Positions 49,314 through 57,755 of a stretch of 64,000 bases of DNA are shown one piece after another. Made by a program: the position numbers and the translations under genes. The stretch is from NCBI RefSeq assembly GCF_018531495.1, contig NZ_JAHDTI010000010.1, forward strand, positions 248,001 to 312,000, in the 5' to 3' direction. The first letter of the stretch is position 1. Each line of letters begins with the position of its first letter. The notes under the pieces are model-generated. The model was not told where the DNA came from. It did not search any database and saw only the letters and a list, made by a program, of their open reading frames with translations. This stretch comes from Nonomuraea sediminis (GTDB taxonomy: Bacteria > Actinomycetota > Actinomycetes > Streptosporangiales > Streptosporangiaceae).

Positions 49314-50600
49314 GTGCGCGCAGTGGCACGCAAGGCGAAGGCGATGGCAGGCAGGCTCTACAGGGCCTACAACCGGCGCAAACTGCGCAACGCGCCGCCT
49401 CCCTCCACCGACAAGATCCGGATCCTCCTGCTGCACGCCTACGGCATGGGCGGCACCATCAGGACCGTGTTCAACCTCGCCAACTACCTGTGCGAGAACC
49501 ACGACGTCGAGATCGTGTCCATCCTCAAAGAGGCCGAAGAACCCTTCTTCCCCCTCGACCCCCGCGTCAAGGTCCGCTTCCTCGACAACAGGCTCAAGCC
49601 CCACCACGGCATCCCCGCGTGGCTGTCGAAGATGCACAGCCGCCTCATCCCCGAAGAGGAAACCGCCTACCACCGCTTCAACGTCTGGACCGACCTCAAG
49701 ATCGCCCGCTACATCCGCGCCCTGGACGGCGGCGTGCTCATGTCCACCCGCCCCGGCCTCAACCTGGCCATGGCCCAGCTCGCCCCGCCCGGCGTCATCA
49801 CCATCGGCCAGGAACACGTCGCCCTGCGCACCCAGCCCGAATCGGTCCAGGAACTCATCCGGTGGCGCTACCGCCGCTTCGACGCCCTGGTCACCCTCAC
49901 CAAGGCCGACCTGCGCGACTACCGCAACGCCCTGACCCGCAAGCCCAAGCGCCTGGCCCGCATCCCCAACGCCGTGCCGTCCATGACCGGCGGCCAGGCC
50001 AAACTCGAGTCCAAGGTCGTCGTCGCCGTCGGCCGCATGACCCGCATCAAGGGCTTCCACCGCCTCATCACCGCCTGGGAACAGGTCGCCAAGGCCCACC
50101 CCGACTGGACGCTGCGCATCTACGGCGCCGGCCCCCAGGAGGAGAACCTCGCCAACCAGGTCGTCGAAGCCGGCCTGCAGGGCAAGGTCGAACTGCCCGG
50201 CGCCACCAGCGACGTCGGCGCCGTCCTGGAGCAGGCCTCCATCTTCGTGCTCAGCTCCCGCCACGAAGGCTTCCCCATGACCATCCTGGAAGCCATGGGC
50301 AAGGGACTGGCCATCGTCAGCTTCAACAGCCCGCACGGCCCCAAGGAAATGATCACCGACGAGGTCGACGGCCTGCTGGTCAAACCCCGCACCAACGACA
50401 ACCTCGCCGCCGCCATCATCCGCGTCATCGAAGACGAGCAGCTGCGCCGCCACCTGGCCGCCAACGCCCTCGAAACCGCCCACACCTACGGCGTCGACGT
50501 CATCGGCGCGCAGTGGGAGGCCCTCATGGACGAACTCGTCGCCCGCCGCAACGGCACCTACGTCAAACCCGAGCCGCCCCCCGCCACCACCGCGGTGTAG
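49314..50600 (+). CDS. Glycosyltransferase family 4
   Basis: A 428-residue GT-B fold retaining glycosyltransferase. The N-terminal domain starts IRILLLHAYGMGGTIRTVFN. The C-terminal nucleotide-sugar domain has VAVGRMTRIKGFHRLI near residue 235 and the E-x7-E motif in SSRHEGFPMTILEAMGKG near residue 320. The basic N-terminus (RKAKAMAGRLYRAYNRRKLR) suggests membrane or teichoic-acid-glycan association, and the sequence resembles GT4 enzymes of cell-wall polymer synthesis. GTG at 49314 lies nine bases after AAAGGGGG; GTG at 49323 is an alternative. Confidence 0.88.
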   Translation: MRAVARKAKAMAGRLYRAYNRRKLRNAPPPSTDKIRILLLHAYGMGGTIRTVFNLANYLCENHDVEIVSILKEAEEPFFPLDPRVKVRFLDNRLKPHHGIPAWLSKMHSRLIPEEETAYHRFNVWTDLKIARYIRALDGGVLMSTRPGLNLAMAQLAPPGVITIGQEHVALRTQPESVQELIRWRYRRFDALVTLTKADLRDYRNALTRKPKRLARIPNAVPSMTGGQAKLESKVVVAVGRMTRIKGFHRLITAWEQVAKAHPDWTLRIYGAGPQEENLANQVVEAGLQGKVELPGATSDVGAVLEQASIFVLSSRHEGFPMTILEAMGKGLAIVSFNSPHGPKEMITDEVDGLLVKPRTNDNLAAAIIRVIEDEQLRRHLAANALETAHTYGVDVIGAQWEALMDELVARRNGTYVKPEPPPATTAV

Positions 50601-50605
50601 AAGGG

Positions 50606-51526
50606 TCAGGCCTGGGCGCCGGTGAGCTCGACGGGTTCGGCGATCACGTCCACCAGCGCGCCGTTGCGGAAGACCGTGATGGGCAGCGGCCTGCCGATCG
50701 CCTCGGCGAACATCAGCCGCTGCAGGCTCTGCGCATCCACCACCGGCGCCCGCCCCGCGCTCAGCACCAGATCCCCCGTCCGCAGCCCCGCCCGGTCGGC
50801 CGGTGAACCCGGCACCACCTCCACCACCCGCAACGCGCCGTCCTGCCCGGTGCGCCGCCGCAACGCCTCGGGCAGCGGCGCAGGCGAGGTCACCAGGCCC
50901 AGGTAGGCCCGCCGTACGCGGCCGTCGCGGATCAGCGCGGCGATGATCGAGCGGGTCGTGGCGTTCATCGGCACCGCCAGCCCCACCCCGATCCCCGCCA
51001 CGGCCGTGTTGATCCCGACCACCCGCGACCGCGAGTCCGCCAAAGCCCCGCCCGAATTGCCGGGGTTCAGCGCGGCATCGGTCTGGATCACATCCTCGAT
51101 CAGCCGTACGGCGGCGCCGCTGCGAGCCGGCAGCGACCGCCCCAGCCCCGACACCACCCCCGCCGTCACCGACCCGGTCAGCCCCAGCGGATTGCCCACC
51201 GCCACCACCAGCTGCCCCACCACCAGCTCGTCACTGTCGCCCAGCACCGCGGGCGCGGGCGTGGGAACCTGCGCCCTGATCACCGCCAGATCCGACAGCG
51301 GGTCACGCCCCACCACCAGGAAATCGCCCGCCGAACCGTCGGCGAAGCCGACCGTGCCCGACCTGGACGAGCCCACCACGTGGGCATTGGTCAGCAAGAA
51401 CCCGTCAGCGGTGAACACCACCGCAGACCCACTGCCCCGCCCCGCCCGCACGCTGGCCACCTTCGGCAGCAGCTCGGCCGCCACGGACGAGACCACATGA
51501 GAGTAGGCGTCGAGGGGATCCGCCAT
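50606..51526 (-). CDS. HtrA-like serine protease with PDZ domain
   Basis: A 306-residue trypsin-fold protease. The triad is histidine in TNAHVVG near residue 48, aspartate in PLSDLAVIR near residue 80 and serine in NPGNSGGALADS near residue 155. A PDZ domain (AGLRTGDLVLSAGRAPVVD) ends the protein. Unlike DegP or actinobacterial HtrA it has no signal peptide or membrane anchor, so it should be cytoplasmic. It is convergent with the glycosyltransferase gene at six bases. Confidence 0.9.
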   Translation of the reverse strand: MADPLDAYSHVVSSVAAELLPKVASVRAGRGSGSAVVFTADGFLLTNAHVVGSSRSGTVGFADGSAGDFLVVGRDPLSDLAVIRAQVPTPAPAVLGDSDELVVGQLVVAVGNPLGLTGSVTAGVVSGLGRSLPARSGAAVRLIEDVIQTDAALNPGNSGGALADSRSRVVGINTAVAGIGVGLAVPMNATTRSIIAALIRDGRVRRAYLGLVTSPAPLPEALRRRTGQDGALRVVEVVPGSPADRAGLRTGDLVLSAGRAPVVDAQSLQRLMFAEAIGRPLPITVFRNGALVDVIAEPVELTGAQA

Positions 51527-51590
51527 CGCGCACTCCTTTGCTTACAGGATTACACGGTAACTCCCCACCCCGCCGGCGCCCACCCCGACC

Positions 51591-51947
51591 TCACAAAGCC
51601 TGAGCGACAGCCACCCCGAGATAAGCCGCGCCCAGCCCCGCCACGATGCTGGCCACCGCGTTGGCGACCGCGTGGAACCGGGCCCCCACCTCCACCAGCC
51701 GCACCGTCTCGTACCCGAACGTCGAATACGTCGTCAGCGCCCCGCACAACCCCGTGCCCAGCAACGACATGGCCCCGCCCGACGCGGGCAACGCGGCCAG
51801 GAACCCCAGCAACGCCGACCCCACCACGTTGACCGTCAACGTCCCCCACGGAAAGACCGTCGCATGCCGGGCCTGCACCGCCCGATCCGCCAGATACCGC
51901 AACGGCGCCCCCACCGCCGCCCCCAGCACCACGAGCAGCACCGTCAC
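51591..51947 (-). CDS. crcB: Fluoride efflux transporter CrcB/Fluc subunit
   Basis: A 118-residue four-helix membrane protein of the Fluc fluoride channel family. WGTLTVNVVGSALLGFL near residue 35 holds the conserved asparagine, and GLCGALTTYSTFGYETVRL near residue 68 holds the central TTYSTF motif that coordinates sodium and fluoride. It overlaps the upstream crcB paralogue by four bases. Paired crcB genes in actinobacteria make an antiparallel heterodimer. Confidence 0.93.
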   Translation of the reverse strand: MTVLLVVLGAAVGAPLRYLADRAVQARHATVFPWGTLTVNVVGSALLGFLAALPASGGAMSLLGTGLCGALTTYSTFGYETVRLVEVGARFHAVANAVASIVAGLGAAYLGVAVAQAL

Positions 51948-52402
51948 GACGCCACCAGAACCCGGGCCAGCGAACGCGTCACCCGCACCCCCAGCACCAC
52001 CGCCACCAGAGCCGCCACCAGCGTCCCCGCCAGATACGCCAACCCCACCACCGGCGCCCCCTGAGCCACCGCCCGCTGAATGTCCACCACATAAGCCGAA
52101 AACGTGGTGAACCCGCCCAGCACCCCGACCCCCAGGAACGGCCGCACCAGCCGATGCGCCGACACCACCTCAGTGATCAACACCATGAGCACCCCGATCA
52201 ACAGGCAACCCACCACGTTGATCCAGAACGTCACCCACGGAAACCCGCCGAACGGCACAGGAAAGGCCGCCTGCAACCCGAACCGGGCCAACGCCCCCAG
52301 CACACCACCCGCCGAAATCACCGAGAGCACCGGCCAATGCAGCTCAGAACGCTGCGCGGCTATATGCAGATCCACATCCGGATCTATCGGTCGCTCCTCC
52401 AC
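51944..52402 (-). CDS. crcB: Fluoride efflux transporter CrcB/Fluc, second subunit
   Basis: A 152-residue Fluc protein with a 25-residue N-terminal extension before the first helix (LSVISAGGVLGALARFGLQA). It carries the conserved WVTFWINVVGCLLIGVL and GVLGGFTTFSAYVVDI (TTFSAY motif). It is the first gene of the two-gene operon. I looked for a fluoride riboswitch in the 145 bp upstream and did not find one, so control differs from many crcB genes or lies elsewhere. Confidence 0.93.
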   Translation of the reverse strand: MEERPIDPDVDLHIAAQRSELHWPVLSVISAGGVLGALARFGLQAAFPVPFGGFPWVTFWINVVGCLLIGVLMVLITEVVSAHRLVRPFLGVGVLGGFTTFSAYVVDIQRAVAQGAPVVGLAYLAGTLVAALVAVVLGVRVTRSLARVLVAS

Positions 52403-52547
52403 GACAAACCCCCATCACACAAAGAGCGGACAGGGACCGTTGGCGACCAAGCGCGAATTCAGGCGGCGAGCCCCACCACCGCAGATCCCTTAGCGTACCC
52501 ACCCGTGTCAAACCGCCCCACAAAGGGAATGCAACCCAACGACGACC

Positions 52548-53288
52548 ATGCGGGGATGGTTCACGGAGGCGCGCTTGAGCACCAAAGACGCGGTCGCCAT
52601 CCTGGCCGGCGCCGTACTCGTCGTCTCCTTACTCGGCAACACCAAAACCCAACAGGCCACCGCCGCCAGCCCCCTCGGCAACACCGCCGGAACCCGGCCC
52701 GGCCTCGCCCCCATCACCAACGCAGCCGACAAAGCCGACGCCCGCGCCCTCATCACCAGACTCACCACCAAAGGCCGCGGCCCAGGCACCGGCTACGAAC
52801 GCACCAAATACGGCGCCAACTGGGCCGACACCGCCGCCGGCGTCCCCTACGCCCACAACGGCTGCCGCACCCGCGACGACCTGCTCGCCCGCGACGGCAC
52901 CGACCTCACCTACCGGCCCGGCTCCCACTGCGAGCTCATCGCCCTACGCCTCACCGACCCCTACACCGGCCGCACCATCAACTGGCACAAGGACAAAGCC
53001 GACGAAATCCAGGTCGACCACATCGTCCCCCTCGCCTACGCCTGGCACATGGGCGCCAACCACTGGCCCATGACCAAACGCATCGACTTCGCCAACGACC
53101 CCCTCGAACTCCTACCCGTCGACGGCGCCGCCAACGAACAGAAAGACGCCTCAGGACCCGCCTCCTGGCTACCCCCGCAACACACCATCCGCTGCGCCTA
53201 CGTCACCCGCTTCGCCCAGGTCGCCCTCAAATACGACCTGCCCGTCACCAAAGCCGACAAGGCCACCATGCTCGCCCAGTGCCGCTAA
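52548..53288 (+). CDS. Secreted HNH endonuclease family protein (DUF1524-like)
   Basis: A 246-residue extracellular nuclease candidate. Residues about 14-32 (AVAILAGAVLVVSLLGNT) form a signal peptide or anchor. The catalytic HNH/DUF1524 core is IQVDHIVPLAYAWHMGANHW near residue 155, followed by FANDPLELLPVDGAANEQKD and ASWLPP. This matches the common streptomycete secreted HNH proteins, which probably scavenge DNA. Its stop overlaps that of the convergent SGNH hydrolase gene by four bases. Confidence 0.88.
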   Translation: MRGWFTEARLSTKDAVAILAGAVLVVSLLGNTKTQQATAASPLGNTAGTRPGLAPITNAADKADARALITRLTTKGRGPGTGYERTKYGANWADTAAGVPYAHNGCRTRDDLLARDGTDLTYRPGSHCELIALRLTDPYTGRTINWHKDKADEIQVDHIVPLAYAWHMGANHWPMTKRIDFANDPLELLPVDGAANEQKDASGPASWLPPQHTIRCAYVTRFAQVALKYDLPVTKADKATMLAQCR

Positions 53289-54121
53289 CGCACATCCGCC
53301 CAGTCGAACCCGTGCTTGAACGTCTGCTCCGCCAGCAACCGCTGCCCATCGGCATTCGGATGGAAGTAATCCCACCGGCTGATGTGATCAATCGAGTACG
53401 GATACGAGAACACCGCCCCCTCATCCGTACGACACTCCGGACCGAACGCCGCACACGCCCGCGCCGACTCCCGGTTGAACGCCACCAACCGAGCCCGCAC
53501 CCGCGCCCGCCGATCCACATCCCGCCGCTTCGTCGACGTCGGATTCGCCAGCATCGTCGGACAGATCCGCCCCACCGCCCAGAACATCCGCGCGATCGGA
53601 TTACTCTTACCCGCCAGCCACAACCGCCGCAGATCCGGAATGCTCGACACGAACACCCGCACCCCCGGCAACCCCCCACGCAACGCTGCCAGCGCCGCAT
53701 CCAACCGCTGCCGATACACCGGGACCGGTGTCATCTCCCGCTCCGACGGCGTACACACATCCGTCGCCCCTATGAGAATCGTCACATAGCCGGCCTTCGC
53801 CTCGATCGCCTGACGAACCTGCCCCATCAGATCCGCACTCGTCGCCCCCGGCACCGCGAAATTCCGGTTATGCCCCTTGATCGCCGAACTCACCTGCAAC
53901 AACCGCAGATAGTGGCTGTCCACCTGCGCGTTGTCCCCAGCCGACCACGACCGCGACGTACACGACACATACCAGCCACACGCATTGAAACCCGCCGAAA
54001 TCGAGTCCCCCAGCGCCGCCATCACCCCCGGCACCGGCTCCACCGACGCGGCACGCGCCGTACCCGAAACAAACACCAACACGACAGCGGCCAGGACAGG
54101 CACGAGGCGGCGACCGATCAT
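53285..54121 (-). CDS. Secreted SGNH/GDSL hydrolase
   Basis: A 278-residue extracellular esterase. A signal peptide (RRLVPVLAAVVLVFVSGTARA) precedes block I, MAALGDSISAGF, with the nucleophilic serine. Block III is ILIGATDVCTPSE with the aspartate replacing the more common asparagine. Block V, WDYFHPNADGQ, carries the Asp-His pair. Paired cysteines around residues 50 and 160 suggest disulfides. I start at the ATG at 54121, two codons inside the longest frame. The substrate is unknown. Confidence 0.9.
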   Translation of the reverse strand: MIGRRLVPVLAAVVLVFVSGTARAASVEPVPGVMAALGDSISAGFNACGWYVSCTSRSWSAGDNAQVDSHYLRLLQVSSAIKGHNRNFAVPGATSADLMGQVRQAIEAKAGYVTILIGATDVCTPSEREMTPVPVYRQRLDAALAALRGGLPGVRVFVSSIPDLRRLWLAGKSNPIARMFWAVGRICPTMLANPTSTKRRDVDRRARVRARLVAFNRESARACAAFGPECRTDEGAVFSYPYSIDHISRWDYFHPNADGQRLLAEQTFKHGFDWADVR

Positions 54122-54278
54122 GGTCCACACGCTAAGGACCCAACCGCCCCCCGGCCCTCACATTGGCCGACACACAACCCACTTAATATCACCGCTTGAC
54201 AGACCACCCACCGCCAGGATGCCCCTATTCGGCGGGGTCCGAGTCGAACGTGTTCAGTTGCCGCATAGCATGTGTTGA

Positions 54279-55508
54279 GTGAGTGTCGCGCTCGGGACCA
54301 CCCGCCCACTACCGGTTCGCAGCACCCCTATCGGTGACCCCGGTGACCTGCTGGCAGCCCTACCCAAGACCGCACCCTTCGCCTGGGTCAAGCACGGCGA
54401 AGGGCTCGTCGGCTGGGGAGAAGCCGCCCGCGTCGACGTACCCCCAGGACCCGACCGCTTCACCTGGGCCCGCACCTGGCTCACCACCGTATTCGAAGAC
54501 GCCCACGTCAACGACCACGTCCGCACCCCCGGCAGCGGACCCGTCGCCTTCGGCACCTTCACCTTCGACGAAGACGCCACCGGCAGCGTCCTCGTCGTCC
54601 CCCAAACCATCCTCGCCCGCCGCAACGGCCAAGCCTGGCTCACCACCATCGGCGACGCCCCACTCCAACCCATCACCCCCCTCCAAGACCCCGGACGCAT
54701 CAGCTACGGCGACGGCAGCCTCACCGCACCCGAATGGGAACACCTCGTCGCCCGCGCCATCCGCCGCATCCGCAACGGCGAACTCGAAAAAGTCGTCCTC
54801 GCCCGCGACCTCCTCGCCACCGCCGAACACCCCATCGACATCCGCCTCCTCCTCGCCCGCCTCGCCCACCGCTACCCCGACTGCTACACCTTCTCCGTAG
54901 CAGGCCTCGTCGGCGCCACCCCCGAACTCCTCATCCGCCGCACAGGACAAGAAATCGAATCCCTCGTCCTGGCAGGCACCACACCACGCGGCACCGACCC
55001 CGCCGACGACCTCACCCGCGGCGCCGCCCTCTTCGCCTCAGAAAAAGACCGCTACGAACACGAATGCGCCATCGCCTCCGTCCGCGACACCCTGGCGCCC
55101 CTCTGCTCCTCCCTCACCACCCCCGACGAACCCGAACTCCTCGTCCTCCCCAACGTCCAACACCTGGCCAGCCACGTCACCGGCCGCCTCGCCGACGGAG
55201 CCTCCGTCCTCGACGTCGTCGCCGCCATGCACCCCACCGCCGCCGTCGGCGGCACCCCCACCGACACCGCCATCAAAGTCATCCGCGAACTCGAAGGCAT
55301 GAACCGCGCCGGCTACGCAGGCCCCGTCGGCTGGATCGACGCCCACGGCGACGGCGAATGGGGCATCGCCCTCCGCAGCGGCATCATCAACGGCCGCCGC
55401 GCCCGCCTGTTCGCCGGCGGCGGCATCATGGCCAACTCCAACCCCGCCATGGAGCTCGCCGAAGCCCAGGCCAAATTCCGCGTCATGCAATACGCCCTCG
55501 AAGGATGA
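54279..55508 (+). CDS. menF: Isochorismate synthase
   Basis: A 409-residue chorismate-utilising enzyme that makes isochorismate for menaquinone or a siderophore. The conserved C-terminal core is complete: ELEKVVLARDLL, FSVAGLVGATPELLIRR, LAGTTPRGTDPADD, HLASHVTGRL, MHPTAAVGGTP and ELEGMNRAGYAGPVGWID, ending in FAGGGIMANSNPAMELAE. No siderophore genes are near, so MenF is more likely than EntC/DhbC. The start is GTG at 54279 with a poor ribosome site. A shortened 142-bp element begins 16 bp after its stop. Confidence 0.9.
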   Translation: MSVALGTTRPLPVRSTPIGDPGDLLAALPKTAPFAWVKHGEGLVGWGEAARVDVPPGPDRFTWARTWLTTVFEDAHVNDHVRTPGSGPVAFGTFTFDEDATGSVLVVPQTILARRNGQAWLTTIGDAPLQPITPLQDPGRISYGDGSLTAPEWEHLVARAIRRIRNGELEKVVLARDLLATAEHPIDIRLLLARLAHRYPDCYTFSVAGLVGATPELLIRRTGQEIESLVLAGTTPRGTDPADDLTRGAALFASEKDRYEHECAIASVRDTLAPLCSSLTTPDEPELLVLPNVQHLASHVTGRLADGASVLDVVAAMHPTAAVGGTPTDTAIKVIRELEGMNRAGYAGPVGWIDAHGDGEWGIALRSGIINGRRARLFAGGGIMANSNPAMELAEAQAKFRVMQYALEG

Positions 55509-55524
55509 CCTTCTCCCCCGCTTG

Positions 55525-55637
55525 TACGGCAGGCCGCCCGCCACACTCCGGCTGAGGACCCGTGCCCGGCGCTTCCGGCGAGTCGATGCCACTCACCCAC
55601 CGCCACGGCGACACGTGTCCCGGGTTGTCCGCCATAC
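55525..55637 (+). repeat. 142-bp GTAC-bounded element, copy 8 (shortened)
   Basis: Opens GTACGGCAGGCC, contains ACTCCGGCTGAGGACCCG and TTCCGGCGAGTCGATGCC, and ends GTCCGCCATAC at 113 bp. About 30 bp of the right half is missing relative to other copies. It follows the isochorismate synthase stop by 16 bp in the same orientation. A B-module fragment (TTCTCGCCGACGCGGCGCC) follows at once. Confidence 0.75.
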
Positions 55638-55685
55638 ACCTTCTCGCCGACGCGGCGCCTGGAAGAACCGCGCGCGGGAATGCCG

Positions 55686-56297
55686 TCAGGCCGGGACGTG
55701 GATGTCTGAGATCACCTCGACGGCGCCCCTGCCCGCCGTCAGGGTCGCGATCCAGTCGGTGAAACGGGGCACGTCCTCCACCGCCACCGAGAAGCGGACC
55801 TGCTGGGCATAGACCACATCCTGCACCGGATAGGCGGAAGCACGCAGATCGTTCTCCACCCGGCCCGCCTGATCGTGCGCCACGAAAACGTGGACGAGCT
55901 TGGCGGGCACCATCCTGATCGGGTCCACGCGATCCAGCGTCTCCGTCACCGCCGAGCCGTACGCCCTGACCAGACCGCCCGCCCCCAGCAGGATGCCGCC
56001 GAAATAGCGCGTCACCACCGCGACGACATCGCTGTAACCGCGGCCCACCAGGGCCTGCACCATCGGCGTACCGGCCGTGCCGCCGGGCTCGCCGTCGTCG
56101 TCACCCTTCTGCAGGCGCTCGCCGATCACGTACGCGGTGCAGTTGTGCGACGCCCCGGCGTGCAGGCGGCGGCGCTCGGCGATGAACTCCGCCGCCTCCT
56201 CCACGCTCGACGCGGGCGCGATCGCACACACGAACCTCGACCGTCGGACCTCGCTCTCGTGCTCGACGATGGTTTTGAGAGTGAGATAGGAGGCCAC
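55686..56297 (-). CDS. YigZ/IMPACT family protein
   Basis: A 203-residue protein of the YigZ family. The N-terminal UPF0029/Impact domain has RRSRFVCAIAPASSVEEAAE and the diagnostic DDDGEPGGTAGTPMVQAL with VTRYFGGILLGAGGLVRAY, near residues 70-115. The C-terminal ferredoxin-like domain (DUF1949) follows. The family is linked to translation, but its bacterial role is unclear. I start at the GTG at 56297, where homology begins. The upstream region carries a 16-bp motif also found before the 61412-61882 gene. Confidence 0.88.
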   Translation of the reverse strand: MASYLTLKTIVEHESEVRRSRFVCAIAPASSVEEAAEFIAERRRLHAGASHNCTAYVIGERLQKGDDDGEPGGTAGTPMVQALVGRGYSDVVAVVTRYFGGILLGAGGLVRAYGSAVTETLDRVDPIRMVPAKLVHVFVAHDQAGRVENDLRASAYPVQDVVYAQQVRFSVAVEDVPRFTDWIATLTAGRGAVEVISDIHVPA

Positions 56298-56313
56298 GCC
56301 TTCCAGGCTAGCG

Positions 56314-56329
56314 CCTTTACAAAGTAGAT
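56314..56329 (-). promoter_or_regulatory. Shared 16-bp upstream motif, copy 1
   Basis: CCTTTACAAAGTAGAT lies 17 bp upstream of the YigZ-like start. An identical 16-bp sequence lies nine bases upstream of the pyridoxamine oxidase-like gene at 61882. It contains the 9-bp dyad TAC-TTT-GTA on the minus strand. A common operator or promoter is likely. Confidence 0.5.
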
Positions 56330-56588
56330 CAAACAGCCCAGGACGACGCGACACCCCCGGTCAGCGCCACGCCCACCCCGACGGCCGCCGCTCCGTGCGC
56401 CGTGCCCCCCTGCGCTGGGTGGCGCGGTTCTCCCACACCACCCCGTCCCCCAGCCCCCGCGTTCTCCATTCCCAGCTCCACGTTCTCCATCGAGGAGGCG
56501 CGCGAAAGCCACTCGCCCAGGCACTCCTGACCGCGGAACTTTCGCGGGTCCGGCCGCGTCAATCCATGCAGGACCTCAGGAGGTGCCC

Positions 56589-56981
56589 GTGGACATCGCG
56601 AGCGACGTCATGCCGTACGTCACCTCGGCCATCAGCGCGTACGGCGCCGCCGTACTGACCAAGACCACTGAGCTGGCAGCGGACACCACCGTCGGGCGCG
56701 GCACCCGCATCCTGCAGCGGATCTTCGGCCGCGGCGACGCCGACAGCAGCAAGGCCATCGAGCGCGTGGCCAAGGCGCCCGACGACGAGCTCAACCGCTC
56801 GGCGCTGCAGCTTGCCATCCGCGAGGCCCTCGAGGAGGACCCGACGCTCGCCGACGAGATCGCCCAGATGCTGCCCGCGGGTCGGGTCGTGGCCTCCGGC
56901 GAACGTTCGGTGGCCGTCGGCGGCGACAACAGCGGCCTGATCATCACCGGCGACAGCGCCAAGGTGGAATACCCGCGCTGA
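56589..56981 (+). CDS. Hypothetical protein with GGDNSG-type tail
   Basis: A 130-residue protein of unknown function. The N-terminal 100 residues are mostly helical (DDELNRSALQLAIREALEED). The last 25 contain SVAVGGDNSGLIITGDSA, a glycine/asparagine-rich strand motif resembling the tails of some actinobacterial signalling and conflict proteins, including RHIM-like amyloid motifs. AGGAGG precedes the GTG at 56589 by five bases. An inverted repeat CGCGAAAG/CTTTCGCG lies 40-90 bp upstream. It precedes the SDR gene on the same strand. Confidence 0.6.
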   Translation: MDIASDVMPYVTSAISAYGAAVLTKTTELAADTTVGRGTRILQRIFGRGDADSSKAIERVAKAPDDELNRSALQLAIREALEEDPTLADEIAQMLPAGRVVASGERSVAVGGDNSGLIITGDSAKVEYPR

Positions 56982-56999
56982 GTGGTAGTTTGGCCACTC

Positions 57000-57755
57000 G
57001 TGTACCTGCATGACCTCTTCTCCCTGGACGGCTGGCGCGCGCTCGTGACCGGCGGCAGCTCCGGCATCGGCTACGTCATGGCCGAGGCCATCGGCCGCGC
57101 CGGCGCCGAGGTCGTCCTGGTCGCCCGCCGCGAACCCGAGCTCGAGACCGCCACGCAGCGACTCGCCGGGCACGGCGTCAAAGCCTCCTGGATCAGCGCC
57201 GACATGGGCTCCCGCGACGACGTCGCGCGCGTCTGCGCCGCCGCCGGCGAGATCGACATCCTCGTCAACGACGCGGCCAACAACATCCGCAAGCCCATGG
57301 CCGAGCTCGACCTCGACGACTACGACCAGACGATCGCGGTCAACCTCACTGCGCCCTACCTGCTCGGGCAGCACCACGGGCCGCGCATGGCCGCCCGCGG
57401 CTGGGGCCGCATCATCAACCTCGGCTCACAGCAGACCATCAGCGCCTTCGGCAACAGCGGCGTGTACGGCGCGGCCAAGGCGGCCATCGCCGGGCTCACC
57501 CGCTCCCAGGCGGAGGCGTGGTCGAAACACGGCGTCTGCGTCAACACCATCGTGCCCGGCTTCGTCCTGACCCCCCTCACCGAACCCGCCCAGGCGATCC
57601 CCGGCCGCATCGAGGAACTCGCGGCCCGCCACATGTCCGGCCGCAACGGCCTACCGGAAGACTTCGCCGGTGCCGCCGTCTTCCTCGCCTCCAACGCCAG
57701 CGCCTTCATCACAGGCCAAATCCTCTACGTCGACGGCGGCTTCTCCGTCCACTGA
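57000..57755 (+). CDS. SDR family oxidoreductase
   Basis: A 251-residue classical short-chain dehydrogenase. The cofactor loop is ALVTGGSSGIGYVMAEAIG near residue 15. LVNDAANN replaces the usual NNAG with a modest change. The catalytic serine is in INLGSQQTIS and YxxxK is in VYGAAKAAIAG near residue 155. The C-terminus ends ITGQILYVDGGFSVH. It most resembles gluconate 5-dehydrogenase-like proteins. The start is uncertain: GTG at 57000 or GTG at 56982, directly after the upstream stop. It may be coupled to the preceding gene. Confidence 0.88.
   Translation: MYLHDLFSLDGWRALVTGGSSGIGYVMAEAIGRAGAEVVLVARREPELETATQRLAGHGVKASWISADMGSRDDVARVCAAAGEIDILVNDAANNIRKPMAELDLDDYDQTIAVNLTAPYLLGQHHGPRMAARGWGRIINLGSQQTISAFGNSGVYGAAKAAIAGLTRSQAEAWSKHGVCVNTIVPGFVLTPLTEPAQAIPGRIEELAARHMSGRNGLPEDFAGAAVFLASNASAFITGQILYVDGGFSVH

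Noticed and set aside
52403-52547. Fluoride riboswitch upstream of the crcB pair
   Set aside because: The conserved GATGG and TGATG-type elements with the linking pseudoknot were not found on the minus strand.
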